From the NCBI GenBank assembly GCA_009801015.1, contig VHZZ01000043.1:326678-354889 (forward strand): DNA of 28,212 nt, given 5' to 3'. Origin of the DNA: Silene noctiflora (taxonomy: Eukaryota; Streptophyta; Magnoliopsida; Caryophyllales; Caryophyllaceae). Both the position numbers and the translations under genes were made by a program. This document shows, piece by piece, positions 1-9,289 of the stretch. The notes under the pieces are model-generated. The model saw nothing but the letters and a program-made list of their open reading frames with translations. It was not told the origin of the DNA and searched no databases. Each line of letters begins with the position of its first letter. Position 1 is the stretch's first letter.

Positions 1-162
1 TTGATTAGAAAAATTGGAAATTGAAATGATTTGAGACAAAGCATTAATTGCATGTTTGGTGAGTGTTTTTTTTGTTTTAATCTCAACCATTCATCTTGTA
101 AGATCTAATGGTAGAGAAGAGGACTTATGGACTCAACCAAATTTGTGGACTCATTAGAACTC

Positions 163-224
<62 letters not shown>
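163..224. repeat. Compound CT/AT microsatellite
   Basis: A (CT)13 run at 163-188 passes directly into an (AT)18 run at 189-224. Such runs change length readily. The short open frame that crosses it is only translated repeat and is not a gene. Confidence 0.95.
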
Positions 225-227
<3 letters not shown>

Positions 228-350
228 TTTTATCTTTCAAAATTTCATACTTTGAACGATATTTATGGCCAAAGTTTTCAAAGTTTGACTCCAAAAAAGT
301 GAATATTACCTTTGGTTTGGATGAGTTAGTATATACTCCGTATGAATTAG

Positions 351-617
351 GTCTTGTTTGATAATCACCAAATTATCATTAGTAGAAGTAAATTGGTCGA
401 GTAGATTATAAATGACAAATTGAATTGACATGTTTGACTAGTATATTTCAATTAACAGATTTAGTGTAATTGTTTTGTAAATAGTGAGTTCAGGTTAATA
501 AGCAGCTTTGAAGCTCAATCTAGTACTATTTCATATGTCATTTATCGAACCCTCAAACGTGCTAATAGCCTTAAATATATTAAAATTTTACCAATCCTCT
601 ATTTACCAAACACCCGT
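351..617. mobile_element. Possible hAT/MITE-like element, weak
   Basis: The left end reads GTCTTGTTTGATAA. The right end, on the other strand, reads TTAACGGGTGTTTGGTAA, so the two form an imperfect inverted repeat of a kind common at plant MITE ends. The interior is AT-rich without coding signal. I see no clear target-site duplication. The remainder of 230-860 holds nothing else I can support. Confidence 0.3.
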
Positions 618-870
618 TAATAAAATAATCATCTAACCGAAATTAAACCCATGTAATAATCACAATGAGAATAAGAAACAAATATCTTCCATAAAGTTAC
701 TTTATTTGTTCGCTAACAAACAAGCCATAAGGTCAATACAATATTAGGAATGATGAGGTTCGAACATGGAACATATTGTTCAAATTGTTCACTATACCTC
801 ATTCTCAACCACTAACGACTACGAGTCTACAACCTTTTCGGCTTGCACCTCGTACATATATTAGTCTAAC

Positions 871-1022
871 CATGGTTACCGAATTCGCTCGGTGCCCTAC
901 GAATCACGATTGTTAAAAGCGAATTATATTATGTTCCTTACTGAAAATACATATAACACACATTATATATGAGCGAATCGTGAATTAGTAAGGACGTATT
1001 CATAGCGAATTCGGTAACCATG
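871..1022. mobile_element. 152-bp MITE, hAT-like, intact ends
   Basis: The element begins CATGGTTACCGAATTCGCT (871-889) and ends with its exact reverse complement (1004-1022), giving a perfect 19-bp terminal inverted repeat. It is flanked on both sides by AGTCTAAC (863-870 and 1023-1030), an 8-bp target-site duplication. Eight-bp duplications are typical of hAT transposases. It has no coding capacity. A diverged relative lies at 3307-3456. Confidence 0.85.
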
Positions 1023-1200
1023 AGTCTAACACCGTTTATGACTATAATAAATAACTCTACGAGTTACGATGTTAGCGGTGAAGCGGTGGATGGAGCGATG
1101 TGTTAAATTATTACGATAATATCGAATAATGATTTTATAATTTGATATGAATACATTAAATTATTTCCTTCATGCAGCAATATTGTAGGCATGTAACCTC

Positions 1201-1208
1201 TATAAATA
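1201..1208 (+). promoter_or_regulatory. TATA box of the small gene at 1328
   Basis: TATAAATA lies 120 bases before the ATG at 1328. This would place transcription start near 1230 and leave a 5' leader of about 95 bases. It is the best TATA match in the otherwise gene-poor interval 1023-1327. Confidence 0.45.
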
Positions 1209-1327
1209 AGGACAATTTCCATGAATAATTTCACCAATTCGAAGCAAAAATTAGCATTTTTACATTAAAAAAATATATTAAATAATCTTGTGTTTTAATT
1301 TGTACAAGTGAAATCTCGACTGTGAGA

Positions 1328-2072
1328 ATGGCTGCTTCTTTTGCACTCGATGGCATTAAGCCAACCCTACTCGCTCCTCTAGTACCCCCCACTCAGGTTA
1401 CTTTCCCTCGTGTTTTTTCATTTCGGAAAATGAGATAACGTTATTTGGTGGTACAAAGTTTAATACCACCCTCTCATCACACACTATATGCTATATATGG
1501 TTTCACAAATTCTCATCGAAGACGGATACTATCCGTCACAAGTTGAACACGGATGCCTCTCTCACAATATACAAGTGGCAGTATCTTGCCCTCTCACTTG
1601 CCTTATTGTGAGAAGGGAACTATCCGTCTTCAGCCAAGACTATTAGAAATAGAGAAGGAGGATAGCATAACGATAATCGTAGTATTATTGATATTGTTCG
1701 TTCATACGACGATTACAATAAGAGGCATTTTATATAGTGTCTAAAGCCTAGACCTAGAATCCTCTAGAAGATATTATTTATATCATACTTATATTATTAC
1801 CATTACGGTAGTATATTCTTCCCAATTTCCTTATTCGGTTATTCAGTTTTTCTTCCCTATTTCCTTCCCAAAGCGTTTATTAGTGAAGTTTCGAGATTTT
1901 TTAACTATTTTACACTATGTTATTATTTATTCGCCCCCTAACAACAAATCCTGCCTCTGCCTCTGCGACCGCCACTTTATGGTCAATGGTGCATGATCCA
2001 GCTCTTATGATTTGTAATTTTGTTGGTACACAGGTCGCAGATGATGGAGACAACGCTTCAGTCCCGGCGTAA
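1328..2072 (+). CDS. Candidate two-exon gene, 35-residue protein, unknown
   Basis: Not recognised. Exon 1 is 1328-1396 (23 codons, MAASFALDGIKP..., ending CAG before a GTTACT donor). Exon 2 is 2034-2072 (VADDGDNASVPA then TAA) after a ...GGTACACAG acceptor. Both ends are phase 0. A TATA box lies 120 bases upstream of the ATG and AATAAATAAA lies 158 bases after the stop, so promoter, splice and polyadenylation signals line up. The predicted product has a short Ala/Leu/Pro-rich first half and an acidic tail. I see no signal peptide or membrane segment. The 637-base intron contains a foldback MITE (1506-1640). If the intron is retained, the frame stops after 36 residues. It could instead be a 5' fragment of a larger lost gene, or a non-coding transcript. 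No function is proposed. Confidence 0.4.
1506..1640. mobile_element. Foldback MITE, 'GACGGATA' family, copy A
   Basis: The left arm has TCATCGAAGACGGATACTATCC and the right arm has TATCCGTCTTCAG, and the CTCTCACAA...CAAGTGGCA core reads inverted around the centre. The closest relative is the element at 27783-27967. It sits inside the intron of the candidate small gene. Confidence 0.6.
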
Positions 2073-2229
2073 AATCGCATTATAACAATGGCGATGGTGG
2101 AATGAGTAACCGTGTTATGTAGTTCATGTTAAAAGTTGTATTTCCCGTTCGTTTGTTTGCCTTTTTACTTTTAAAAATGTAAAAGAGTACGTGCGTATAG
2201 TTGTTTCATGTATGTGGCACGTTTTTGTG

Positions 2230-2239
2230 AATAAATAAA
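2230..2239 (+). promoter_or_regulatory. Polyadenylation signal candidate
   Basis: Two overlapping AATAAA hexamers (2230-2235 and 2234-2239) lie downstream of the stop codon at 2072. They are suitably placed to end the transcript of the small two-exon gene. Confidence 0.4.
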
Positions 2240-2272
2240 AGGTGAGAAGATCATTAGATCAATGTGTTGTTA

Positions 2273-2395
2273 TTACCGTCATTCTCATTGTAGATAGCCA
2301 TTATCCGCTAAAATTGAAAATAGATAGTGGTCCTCTTATAAAATGCAAGTGGGAGGGCAGATGGAGAATCCATTCCCTAAAAGAAAGTCGCTTTA
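2273..2395. mobile_element. Decayed foldback MITE fragment
   Basis: The stretch carries the motifs ATAGATAGTGGTCCTCT, a CAAGTGGGAGGGCA core and GGAGAATCCATT, matching one arm of the 26345-26493 element. The opposite arm is missing or too diverged to see. Confidence 0.4.
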
Positions 2396-2534
2396 AAAAA
2401 AAGTCATTACTAATTTTACTAGTAGATAAGCTACTAACTAAATAAATAAATAATCACAGCTTTATGGTTGGAGTAAGAGAATTTTTACCACTTTAGCCAA
2501 CTCTTGTTTTCACCTAGCTAAATTAATAAACACA

Positions 2535-3256
2535 CTAGTATAGATCCCGCGTATTCGCGGTATATATAGACTTTTTTTTTTTCTACTACATTACATATAC
2601 ATTTTAGATTAATATCTCATTCATTTTCATATTTCTCCTCATTGAATTGTATTTTCATTAAAAAAAATTAATCTAGATATTTAATAAAGATAATTAAATA
2701 ATTTCATGAAATGTGTATTTTTATGTAAATATTTTCATGACCTAAAATCTAGTAATTTCATTTTTATAAATTTTCTTAAATTCTTTTCATATATTCTTTA
2801 TTCGTCACGAATTTTAAAAATAATTTATGATTATGTATAGTTATAGTCTTATTTATACCATTTTTATTTCATTTTAGTTAAAAGAAATTTTAAATTTTAG
2901 TAATGAAACTATTATAGGTTGGTGAAAAGATTGTTATTTTTTAATGAAAGATTAATTAGTTTATTAATTAAATAAAATCTATTTTATTCCATATTTAAAT
3001 TGGAGCATTTTGGAGAGATTAATTTTTCAAGATCTTTATTCTCCTAGCAGATACGGGATTACATTAGTGAAAAAAATAGGAAAATAATTATTTATCTTAT
3101 AGAATAATTGGGATGTAAATATTGTGAGATAAAGTAGCTGATATATTGGGTATTCACATCTATAACAAGTGGATTTATTTTACTATGTGAAATACTTGGG
3201 TGGGAAAATTGAGCGGGATTATTTGGAGTGGTGTTATTCTTTTAGTATATAGGGGA
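2535..3256 (-). mobile_element. Non-autonomous Helitron, minus strand, 722 bp
   Basis: Read on the minus strand, it begins TCCCCTATATACTAAAAG at 3256 and ends with a hairpin CCGCG-AATA-CGCGG (2547-2560), then GGATCTATA, then CTAG at 2535. The bases outside are A before the 5' TC and T after CTAG, which is the A|T insertion site of Helitrons. The interior is AT-rich and codes for nothing, so it would depend on a Rep/helicase supplied elsewhere. Its ends closely resemble those of the plus-strand element at 4705-5279. Confidence 0.7.
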
Positions 3257-3306
3257 TTGATAACCATTATAGTGGGAAATTGCATAGATATCGACAATCC
3301 TTACCC

Positions 3307-3456
3307 ACGGTTACCGAATTTGCTTGGTGCCCTACGAATCGCGAATTGTTAAAAGCAATTCTAACATGTTGCTTACTGAAAATACATATAACACACATTC
3401 TATAAGAACGAATCGCGAATTGGTTATGACATATTCATAGCAAATTCAATATATTG
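3307..3456. mobile_element. Diverged copy of the 871-1022 MITE
   Basis: It matches the 871-1022 element along most of its length (for example GGTTACCGAATT, GGTGCCCTACGAATC, GAAAATACATATAACACACATT). The right end, AGCAAATTCAATATATTG, has lost its match to the left end. It is older or mutated and I see no target-site duplication. Confidence 0.7.
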
Positions 3457-4704
3457 ATCTCAGTAATCACGTAACTCAGTTCAACGAGTTTTCTTTTTTC
3501 TCTTTTCTTTGTTTGGGCATATATATATTTCGACGATTGAACATATTCGTTATTTTGCAAAATGATTGCTTTTGTTTCCCGATTTTAATGGTCTTGACAT
3601 AAAATTTATTTACCATTTACATGTTGCCTGTTCTTGTATTTTAACCTTCTTCGAGATGATTGTTTCACTTATAATGTCGAATTTAGCAAAACTATTTAAA
3701 ATAGCAGGAGTTTCAAAATATTTGAAAATTAGTATTGGTGCTCGGCTTCGTCCGGGCTACCTTTATTTAACATTAAAATTTATGTTCAATTAAATAAAAC
3801 TACATTAAAGTTGCATAACTCATAAATTTATCATTATTATATTTTTTTTATGTCATATCTTAATATTACGATGAAATAAATTATAAAACAAATTCACTAC
3901 TCCGTTATTAATATTTTACTTAAATCGATTGGTTAGCTTATTATTCATATTTGCTGTTAATATTATTGTTTTTATTACATTCATTATTACTACTGTTACT
4001 TTAACTACTTCCGCGTAATTATTCTTACATTCACTACTGTAACATTAATATTGATAATTTTACTACTCCCGTTATTACTTCTATTACTTTCACTACTCCC
4101 GCTCATTATCAAATGAGTGATTACTATCATATTATTATATATCCAATGTTACTACGATTCTTTTCACTACTAACAGATTACTTTTACTATTTAGACATGC
4201 AATTTTAAAAGACTTCTACATTTACATTAATATATTACATATATGCATTAAATCAAATCGAAATAATTATGGACTATTATATTTTTTTGGAAATCTAGTT
4301 TGACTTATTTACCTTTTAATAGTTTCCAAAATATAACATACTTATATTATATTTGTCTATGTTAAATAATTAACATTATTTATGCTAATTAATACCATAA
4401 ATGAGGCATGCTTATTTTAAGGAAAACCACTATATTTTGATATTTTCTAAATTTATATTTCAACAAAAACTATATAATATTTACATTGAAATCTCTTGAT
4501 TGGGTCCATCACACATTGCCATCGATTAAAAACTATGTAGTATAATTAATTTGTATCGATTTTTTTTAATTATATTGAAGTCCCTTGGTTTCAGGACTAT
4601 ATATATAGTATTGATGATTTGGAATATTTCCAAAATGATAGAGGAACCTTGTCACCAATATCACTTTCTAAATACACTTATACAATTAAAATTTGATAAT
4701 AAAA
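3457..4704. other. AT-rich intergenic stretch with degenerate TAC-rich tract
   Basis: No gene is supported. A short GC-richer patch at about 3738-3765 (GGTGCTCGGCTTCGTCCGGG) looks like a transposon remnant that I cannot assign. At about 3955-4200 there is a degenerate tract built of TTACT/ATTACTAC units (for example TTACTACTGTTACTTTAACTAC), probably a decayed simple repeat. Open frames here are AT-biased and lack domains. Confidence 0.6.
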
Positions 4705-5279
4705 TCCTCCTATATATACTAAGAGAATACAAATTCTCAAACCTTTTCCCTCCAAAAAGAACCTGCTTAAATAAGGAAACAAGACTTTCTTATTATTAAA
4801 TGATTTATCTGTTAATTACAATAAAATCTTTTATTCATATAATATTTTTTGAAATAAATTATATTCTTTAATTATAATAAAATAAAACTGGTATATAAAT
4901 CTAAAAGTCTATATATGAAAAACCTATAAATTGATATTATTAGTTTCCTATAAAAAAAACTTAACATGTACTTAATTAGTATAAAAAAAAACTATGAACT
5001 GATATTATGAATTTCGTGAAAACAAAATTCATTAAAACTATTTGAAAAAATTTATGAATTGGAATTATTAGTTACCGAGTATGTGGTAAAAAAATTTCAT
5101 TAAAATACATATTTCACGACTCTACTCAATTCTTTTGATTAGTTTTCCATTTCATTTTTTATTCTCATATTAAAATATAAAAAGTTAATTATGTGTCAAT
5201 TTAAAATCTATAAATAATATACTATTATAAAGTAAATTATCTATATATACCGTGCATGCATGCACGGGGTTCATACTAG
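4705..5279 (+). mobile_element. Non-autonomous Helitron, plus strand, 575 bp
   Basis: The 5' end TCCTCCTATATATACTAAG follows an A (4704). The 3' end carries a perfect palindrome CCGTGCATGCATGCACGG (5250-5267), then GGTTCATA and CTAG (5276-5279) before a T (5280). The 5' TC, the 3' hairpin a few bases before CTRR, and insertion between A and T are the defining marks of Helitrons. There is no coding capacity. The ends share CTATATATACCG and ...CATACTAG-type sequence with the minus-strand element at 2535-3256. Confidence 0.75.
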
Positions 5280-5379
5280 TACAAGATTAATTAATTAATT
5301 AATAATAGAAAATATAATTTTAGATCGGATTTTCGAATGGTAATGCTATTTCATGGACATAATTAAACATTTTAATCGC

Positions 5380-5727
5380 TCCTATATTCAATTCCTCATA
5401 TTTTCCAATTTCTATTCCACCCCTCAACCACCACCATTTAACCACGCGCCTAAATTCACTGCCCAACCCGACTTTTCCTCTCCCGCGTAGCCGCTGAGCA
5501 GACCGACATGCCCAATGACCACCACCATTCCTCCTTAGCACGCCTAAACAGCCCAACCACCAGCCCATCCACCTATCTATCGACCTCTGCCCCTTCGTCA
5601 CCACCCCCGCCATCATCTGACCCAACTCACCTACTACCCCAACCACTCATTCCTCAAAACCCTCAATTTTCATAATCTTTAATTTCATCAAACCCTAATT
5701 TTAATTTGACAAAAAAAAAAAAAAAAT
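5380..5727. other. C-rich segment ending in a poly(A) run
   Basis: The plus strand is strongly C-rich (CCACCACCATT, CCACCACCCCCGCCATC and similar) inside AT-rich surroundings. It is followed by AAACCCTAA (5690-5698) and 16 A's (5711-5726). The long minus-strand frame through it is Gly/Trp/Arg-rich and looks like a by-product of the base composition. It could be the tail of a retroposed transcript or an old gene fragment. I see no recognisable protein on either strand. Confidence 0.4.
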
Positions 5728-5895
5728 TAATGGTAAAATTACATGAGAGAGTAATCTTTGTCGATGAAAAAGTAACTGCGTATCCAAATGCTTTAAAACT
5801 AATATCTACGTTAGTTCGAAATAAACAAAAAATTCAAATAAGATATGCTATCAAAACTTAGTTTTCTGATTGGATATCCAAAGTTTTAGAACAGA

Positions 5896-6553
5896 TTTAG
5901 GGCCTGTTTGGCCAAACTTTTAAACTGCTTTTGTAAGGAGAAGCCCGGCCAAACAGTATAATTTACAAGATCTAGAATCACTTTTGAAAAGTCAAAAACT
6001 CATCTTTGGCCCCAAAAAGTAGAAGTAGATATTTTCTACTTCTTATTCTACTTTTCAAGTAAGCGCTAAAAAACCCAAATGTTTTGCGCCAATTCTTTTT
6101 ATTTTTGCCTCCAGAAAACCTTGATTTACCCCCTTTATATGCTTTATTATTGGCATTCCATTTTCTCTCTTCAATCTGCACAATCCTTTGTCTGTCTCAC
6201 ATAAACCATTAAAGTACCAGGTAATCAATCATCAACTCCAACTATTTTTTAATCTTGCTTCTATGATCTTATACTCCCTCCGTCCCAATGACTATGATGA
6301 AGATAACCAGTGTGAATATAATTATTTTGAAGAGTAATCATATGTCTTACGTATAATTATCAAATGACATGCTAAATAAAAAAAACAATAAAAAGCTAAA
6401 TGAAAAGTTAGGCCAAACATATAAATTTTACAAGAAGTAGTTTTTACAAAAGTATGGCCAAACAAATAATTTTTTTCCAAAAAGTAACTTTTGAATAAAC
6501 TCCTTTTAGAAAGGAGAAGCTATTTTACACAAGCAAGGCCAAACAGCACCTTA
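5896..6553. mobile_element. Non-autonomous inverted-repeat element, about 660 bp
   Basis: The left end reads TTAGGGCCTGTTTGGCC and the right end, inverted, reads TAAGGTGCTGTTTGGCC. The inner portions (GGAGAAGC near both ends, repeated GGCCAAAC blocks at 6411 and 6453) are also arranged symmetrically. Ends with GGGCCTGTTTGG are common among plant hAT-like and related MITEs. A lone Stowaway-type end, TACTCCCTCCGTCCCAATGA, lies at about 6272, suggesting nesting. There is no clear target-site duplication. It lies just upstream of the RPL38 promoter. Confidence 0.55.
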
Positions 6554-6625
6554 GAAAGGATATCGAATTGATTTGAATAATCGGATTTTTTGCTCAACCC
6601 GAAAACCAAGATGCTTGGGGAAACT

Positions 6626-6740
6626 GGCCCAAGTTGATAAATTGATAACATAATGCAATAACGAAAGCCCAATCTTTCTAATCTGAAATCGAGAAGCCAA
6701 TTAAAATTAGGGTTTATGCAATTAGGGTTTCTTTATAAAT
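6626..6740 (+). promoter_or_regulatory. RPL38 promoter: site II, telo boxes, TATA
   Basis: In order there are a site II element (GGCCCA, 6626-6631), a second one (AGCCCA, 6666-6671), two telo boxes in TTAGGGTTT orientation (6707-6715 and 6722-6730), and TATAAAT at 6734-6740, 77 bases before the ATG. Site II plus telo box is the known promoter signature of plant ribosomal-protein and other growth-linked genes, where TCP-type factors bind site II. This agrees with the gene identity found independently from the exons. Confidence 0.8.
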
Positions 6741-6816
6741 CATCCCAATTCCTACCATTACTAAATTCATCCGCCGGAATTTATTGTCGATTTCTACAAC
6801 ATTCGACACCCAAAAA

Positions 6817-9289
6817 ATGGTACATTTACTCGTAATTTATTCATCTTCAATTGTATTTCAATTCAATTGTTTGTTCTTGTGACCATTTGTTTTAATCTGT
6901 TAATAATAGTAATTACTGATTACTGATCATTGATGCATTTGATAACATGATGCATTTGATGATGTGGGAAAGTTTTAATTTCGTAGTTGTTGATTAAGGG
7001 TTGAAGGTTAAAAAATAGTTCATATTTTTAGGTTATGACTTGTTTTATTTTGATTAGATTGTGTATTTTTAATTGCATTCTTGATATATCTGTATATTTG
7101 AATCTAGGTTTTTGTGGATAATTAGATGTTAGCTTTGTATCAGCTTATAATGTTAATTCCTCCCTCATTCCCGATCATTTGTTTACATTTTGTTATTTGT
7201 GAGTCGTATTTTAATCAAATGTAAACAAACGATTGAGAAGCAGGGATTTATCGACTAGTCCATAGTTATTTTTGAGCGATACTTAATCAAAGGTCAACAA
7301 ATGATTGGGACGGAGGGACTAATTGATTAGTTGAATGTAAGGTGAGAAAACAAACACCCTGAACTTCATAATGTTCGAGATCCCGAGAGCTACCGATAAT
7401 TTATGATTCCCAGAATTGAATTGGGAAAGATGGAAATGCATTGAAAGAGAATCAGGATCATTGATAATGGATCACCAAGATTTGCACACGCGCATAATAT
7501 TTCTCACTATGCTTTAGCAGCGTAGTATTAGTGTTACGGGTAGATTTGTATAGGGTTTATGAATGGGCTGAATGAATACATGACTGATCTCATGCGTCGA
7601 ATATACTGATTACCAGTGTTACCCTCAACAATGGGCGCTGAGTATGAGCCGACGCAATATCAATCTCTACATATGAGACTGTTTGGAGAGTGCCTTTGGC
7701 AATTACTTTCTATATTTTCTTATGTAGATATATTATCTGAAGAGTATTAAATATTATCCCCTATTGAGAAATTGGGTATGTAATGATGGTGATACCGGAT
7801 AAATACATGAATGTTGAATTGATATAGAATATTTGGTGTCTTTATTTCCGGTGACGGCTTTATGCATTGCTCAGTTTTGTTAGCTTGCTTAGGACTACAT
7901 ATTTGTGTTTTGAGCATCAAGGACTTGTTTTAGGATCTCACGAGTCTTTGCAAAATAATATTAGTGATCAATAGCTTAGTACGGGGTTGATGAATGGGCT
8001 GAATGAACGTGGCCGAATCTCATGCGTCGAATATACTGATTACCAGTGTACCTTCATCAATGGATGCTGAGTATGAGCCGACGCAATATCAATCTCTACA
8101 TATGAAATTGTTTGGAGGGAGCCTATGGCAATTACTCTTTATTTTCGCATATGTCGGTATATTATTTCGAAGAGTATTAATTCTTATCCCCTATTGAGGA
8201 ATTTGGTATATAATAGTGATGCCTGATAAATACACGAATGTTGAATTGATATTGATTTTGCGTATTCAACAACACTTTATAGGCTTGCTTCTGTTTAATG
8301 TTTCCTGCCCCTCTGTTCATTCTGAATTTTTACACATTTTTTATAACTTCAAAGTCCGAGTTATTTCATTGAATGTATACTCGTCTAAAAGCTTTTTCTC
8401 TTATGATACTACCTCAAAGTTCAAAGTATGCGTCGAATATACTGATTACCAGTGTTTCCCTCAACAATGGGTGCTGAGTATGAGCCGACGCAATATCAAT
8501 CTCTACATATGAAATTGTTTGGGGAAAGCCTATGGCAATTATTCTCTATTTTCTCATATGTGGATATATTTTGAAGCGTATTAATCTTGTTTTCTATTCT
8601 TGAGGATTTGGGTATGTAGTGATGATGATGCTTGCTAAAGACATGAATGTTGAATTGATATCAAATTTGTCTTGCACACCAATCATAGTTAGCCTTCATC
8701 TCCTTGGATGATTTTATAGTTTTGCGTTAGTGTCCAACTCTGCACTGTGAATCTGAATTGGTAATGTTTTTTGACAGCCGAAGCAAATTCATGAAATCAA
8801 AGACTTTCTTTTGACGGCTAGGAGGAAGGATGCACGATCTGTCAATATCAAGAAGAGCAAGGATATGGTCAAGTTCAAGGTTCGCTGCTCCAAGTACCTC
8901 TACACACTTTGTGTCCATGACTTAGAAAAGGCCGACAAGTTGAAGCAATCTCTTCCTCCAGGTAGTTCTTTTATGCCTTCTTAATGATTCCATTTCATCC
9001 CACTCCGGTTCATTCATTCGCTAATTCACATTGTCACTGTAGTTTCGCCTCAAAAGTCCTTCCAGCTAGTGTTCATACGAAACTGTGTCACAAAGTAATA
9101 AACTAATAATGCTCCCCGGTGATCCCACATACTATATGGTTAACAGTTCTTTTATGCCTTCTTAATGTTTTTATCTCATCGTCTTGTAATGTTTTGTAAA
9201 TGAATCTTGTGGCCTATGAAATTGTTGTAGTTCAAAAAAATGATCTCTCCTTTCGTTCTTTTGCAGGTTTGACTGTGAAGGATCTGTAG
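6817..9289 (+). CDS. RPL38: 60S ribosomal protein L38 (eL38)
   Basis: It encodes eL38, a small basic protein of the large cytosolic ribosomal subunit. There are three exons: 6817-6819 (the ATG alone), 8778-8961 and 9267-9289 (TAG). Introns are 6820-8777 and 8962-9266, all GT..AG. They join to 69 residues, exactly the usual eL38 length. The protein begins [20 protein letters not shown], continues with the conserved [12 protein letters not shown] and ends SLPPGLTVKDL. An intron directly after the start codon is common in plant ribosomal-protein genes. Small departures from the commonest sequence (for example VNIKKSKDM and CVHDLEK) are conservative, so the gene looks functional. The promoter has site II and telo boxes. 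Oddities are the long first intron (1958 bases), which carries a tripled segment and Stowaway remnants, and a 23-base repeat in intron 2. The identification is secure. Confidence 0.95.
7156..7248. mobile_element. Stowaway-like MITE in RPL38 intron 1
   Basis: The left end CCTCCCTCATTCCCGATCATTT and the right end AAACGATTGAGAAGCAGGGAT are inverted. The element has the family core (GTTTACATTT...GTATTTTAATCAAA) and is flanked by TA. A second right-half remnant with TAATCAAAGGTCAACAAATG and GGGACGGAGGGAC lies at 7267-7320. Confidence 0.6.
7552..8670. repeat. Tripled segment in RPL38 intron 1 (period about 406-430 bp)
   Basis: Three copies of a roughly 240-base segment start with ATGCGTCGAATATACTGATT at 7592, 8022 and 8428, running to about 7830, 8260 and 8670. 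The first two also share an upstream part (ATGAATGGGCTGAATGAA). Each copy contains GAGTATGAGCCGACGCAATA and CATGAATGTTGAATTGATAT or close variants. TGCGTCG near the start and CGACGCA about 55 bases later can pair as a stem and are unchanged in all three. Apparent open frames cover the second and third copies but do not match one another as proteins, so this is not coding. Confidence 0.85.
8964..9167. repeat. 23-base direct repeat in RPL38 intron 2
   Basis: AGTTCTTTTATGCCTTCTTA plus ATG occurs at 8964-8986, beginning two bases inside the intron, and again at 9145-9167. The second copy is preceded by AC and not GT, so it does not create a second donor. Confidence 0.7.

Noticed and set aside
5320..5646. 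108-residue minus-strand open frame
   Set aside because: Gly/Trp/Arg-rich translation of a C-rich tract, with no domain, splice or promoter signal. It is better explained by composition.
5730..5861. 43-residue plus-strand frame after the poly(A) run (starts MVKLHERVIFVDEK)
   Set aside because: Not recognised, no promoter or polyadenylation context, and short enough to arise by chance in this composition.
8003..8512. Two open frames of 64 and 98 residues in RPL38 intron 1
   Set aside because: They run through the tripled non-coding segment. The copies do not keep a common reading frame.
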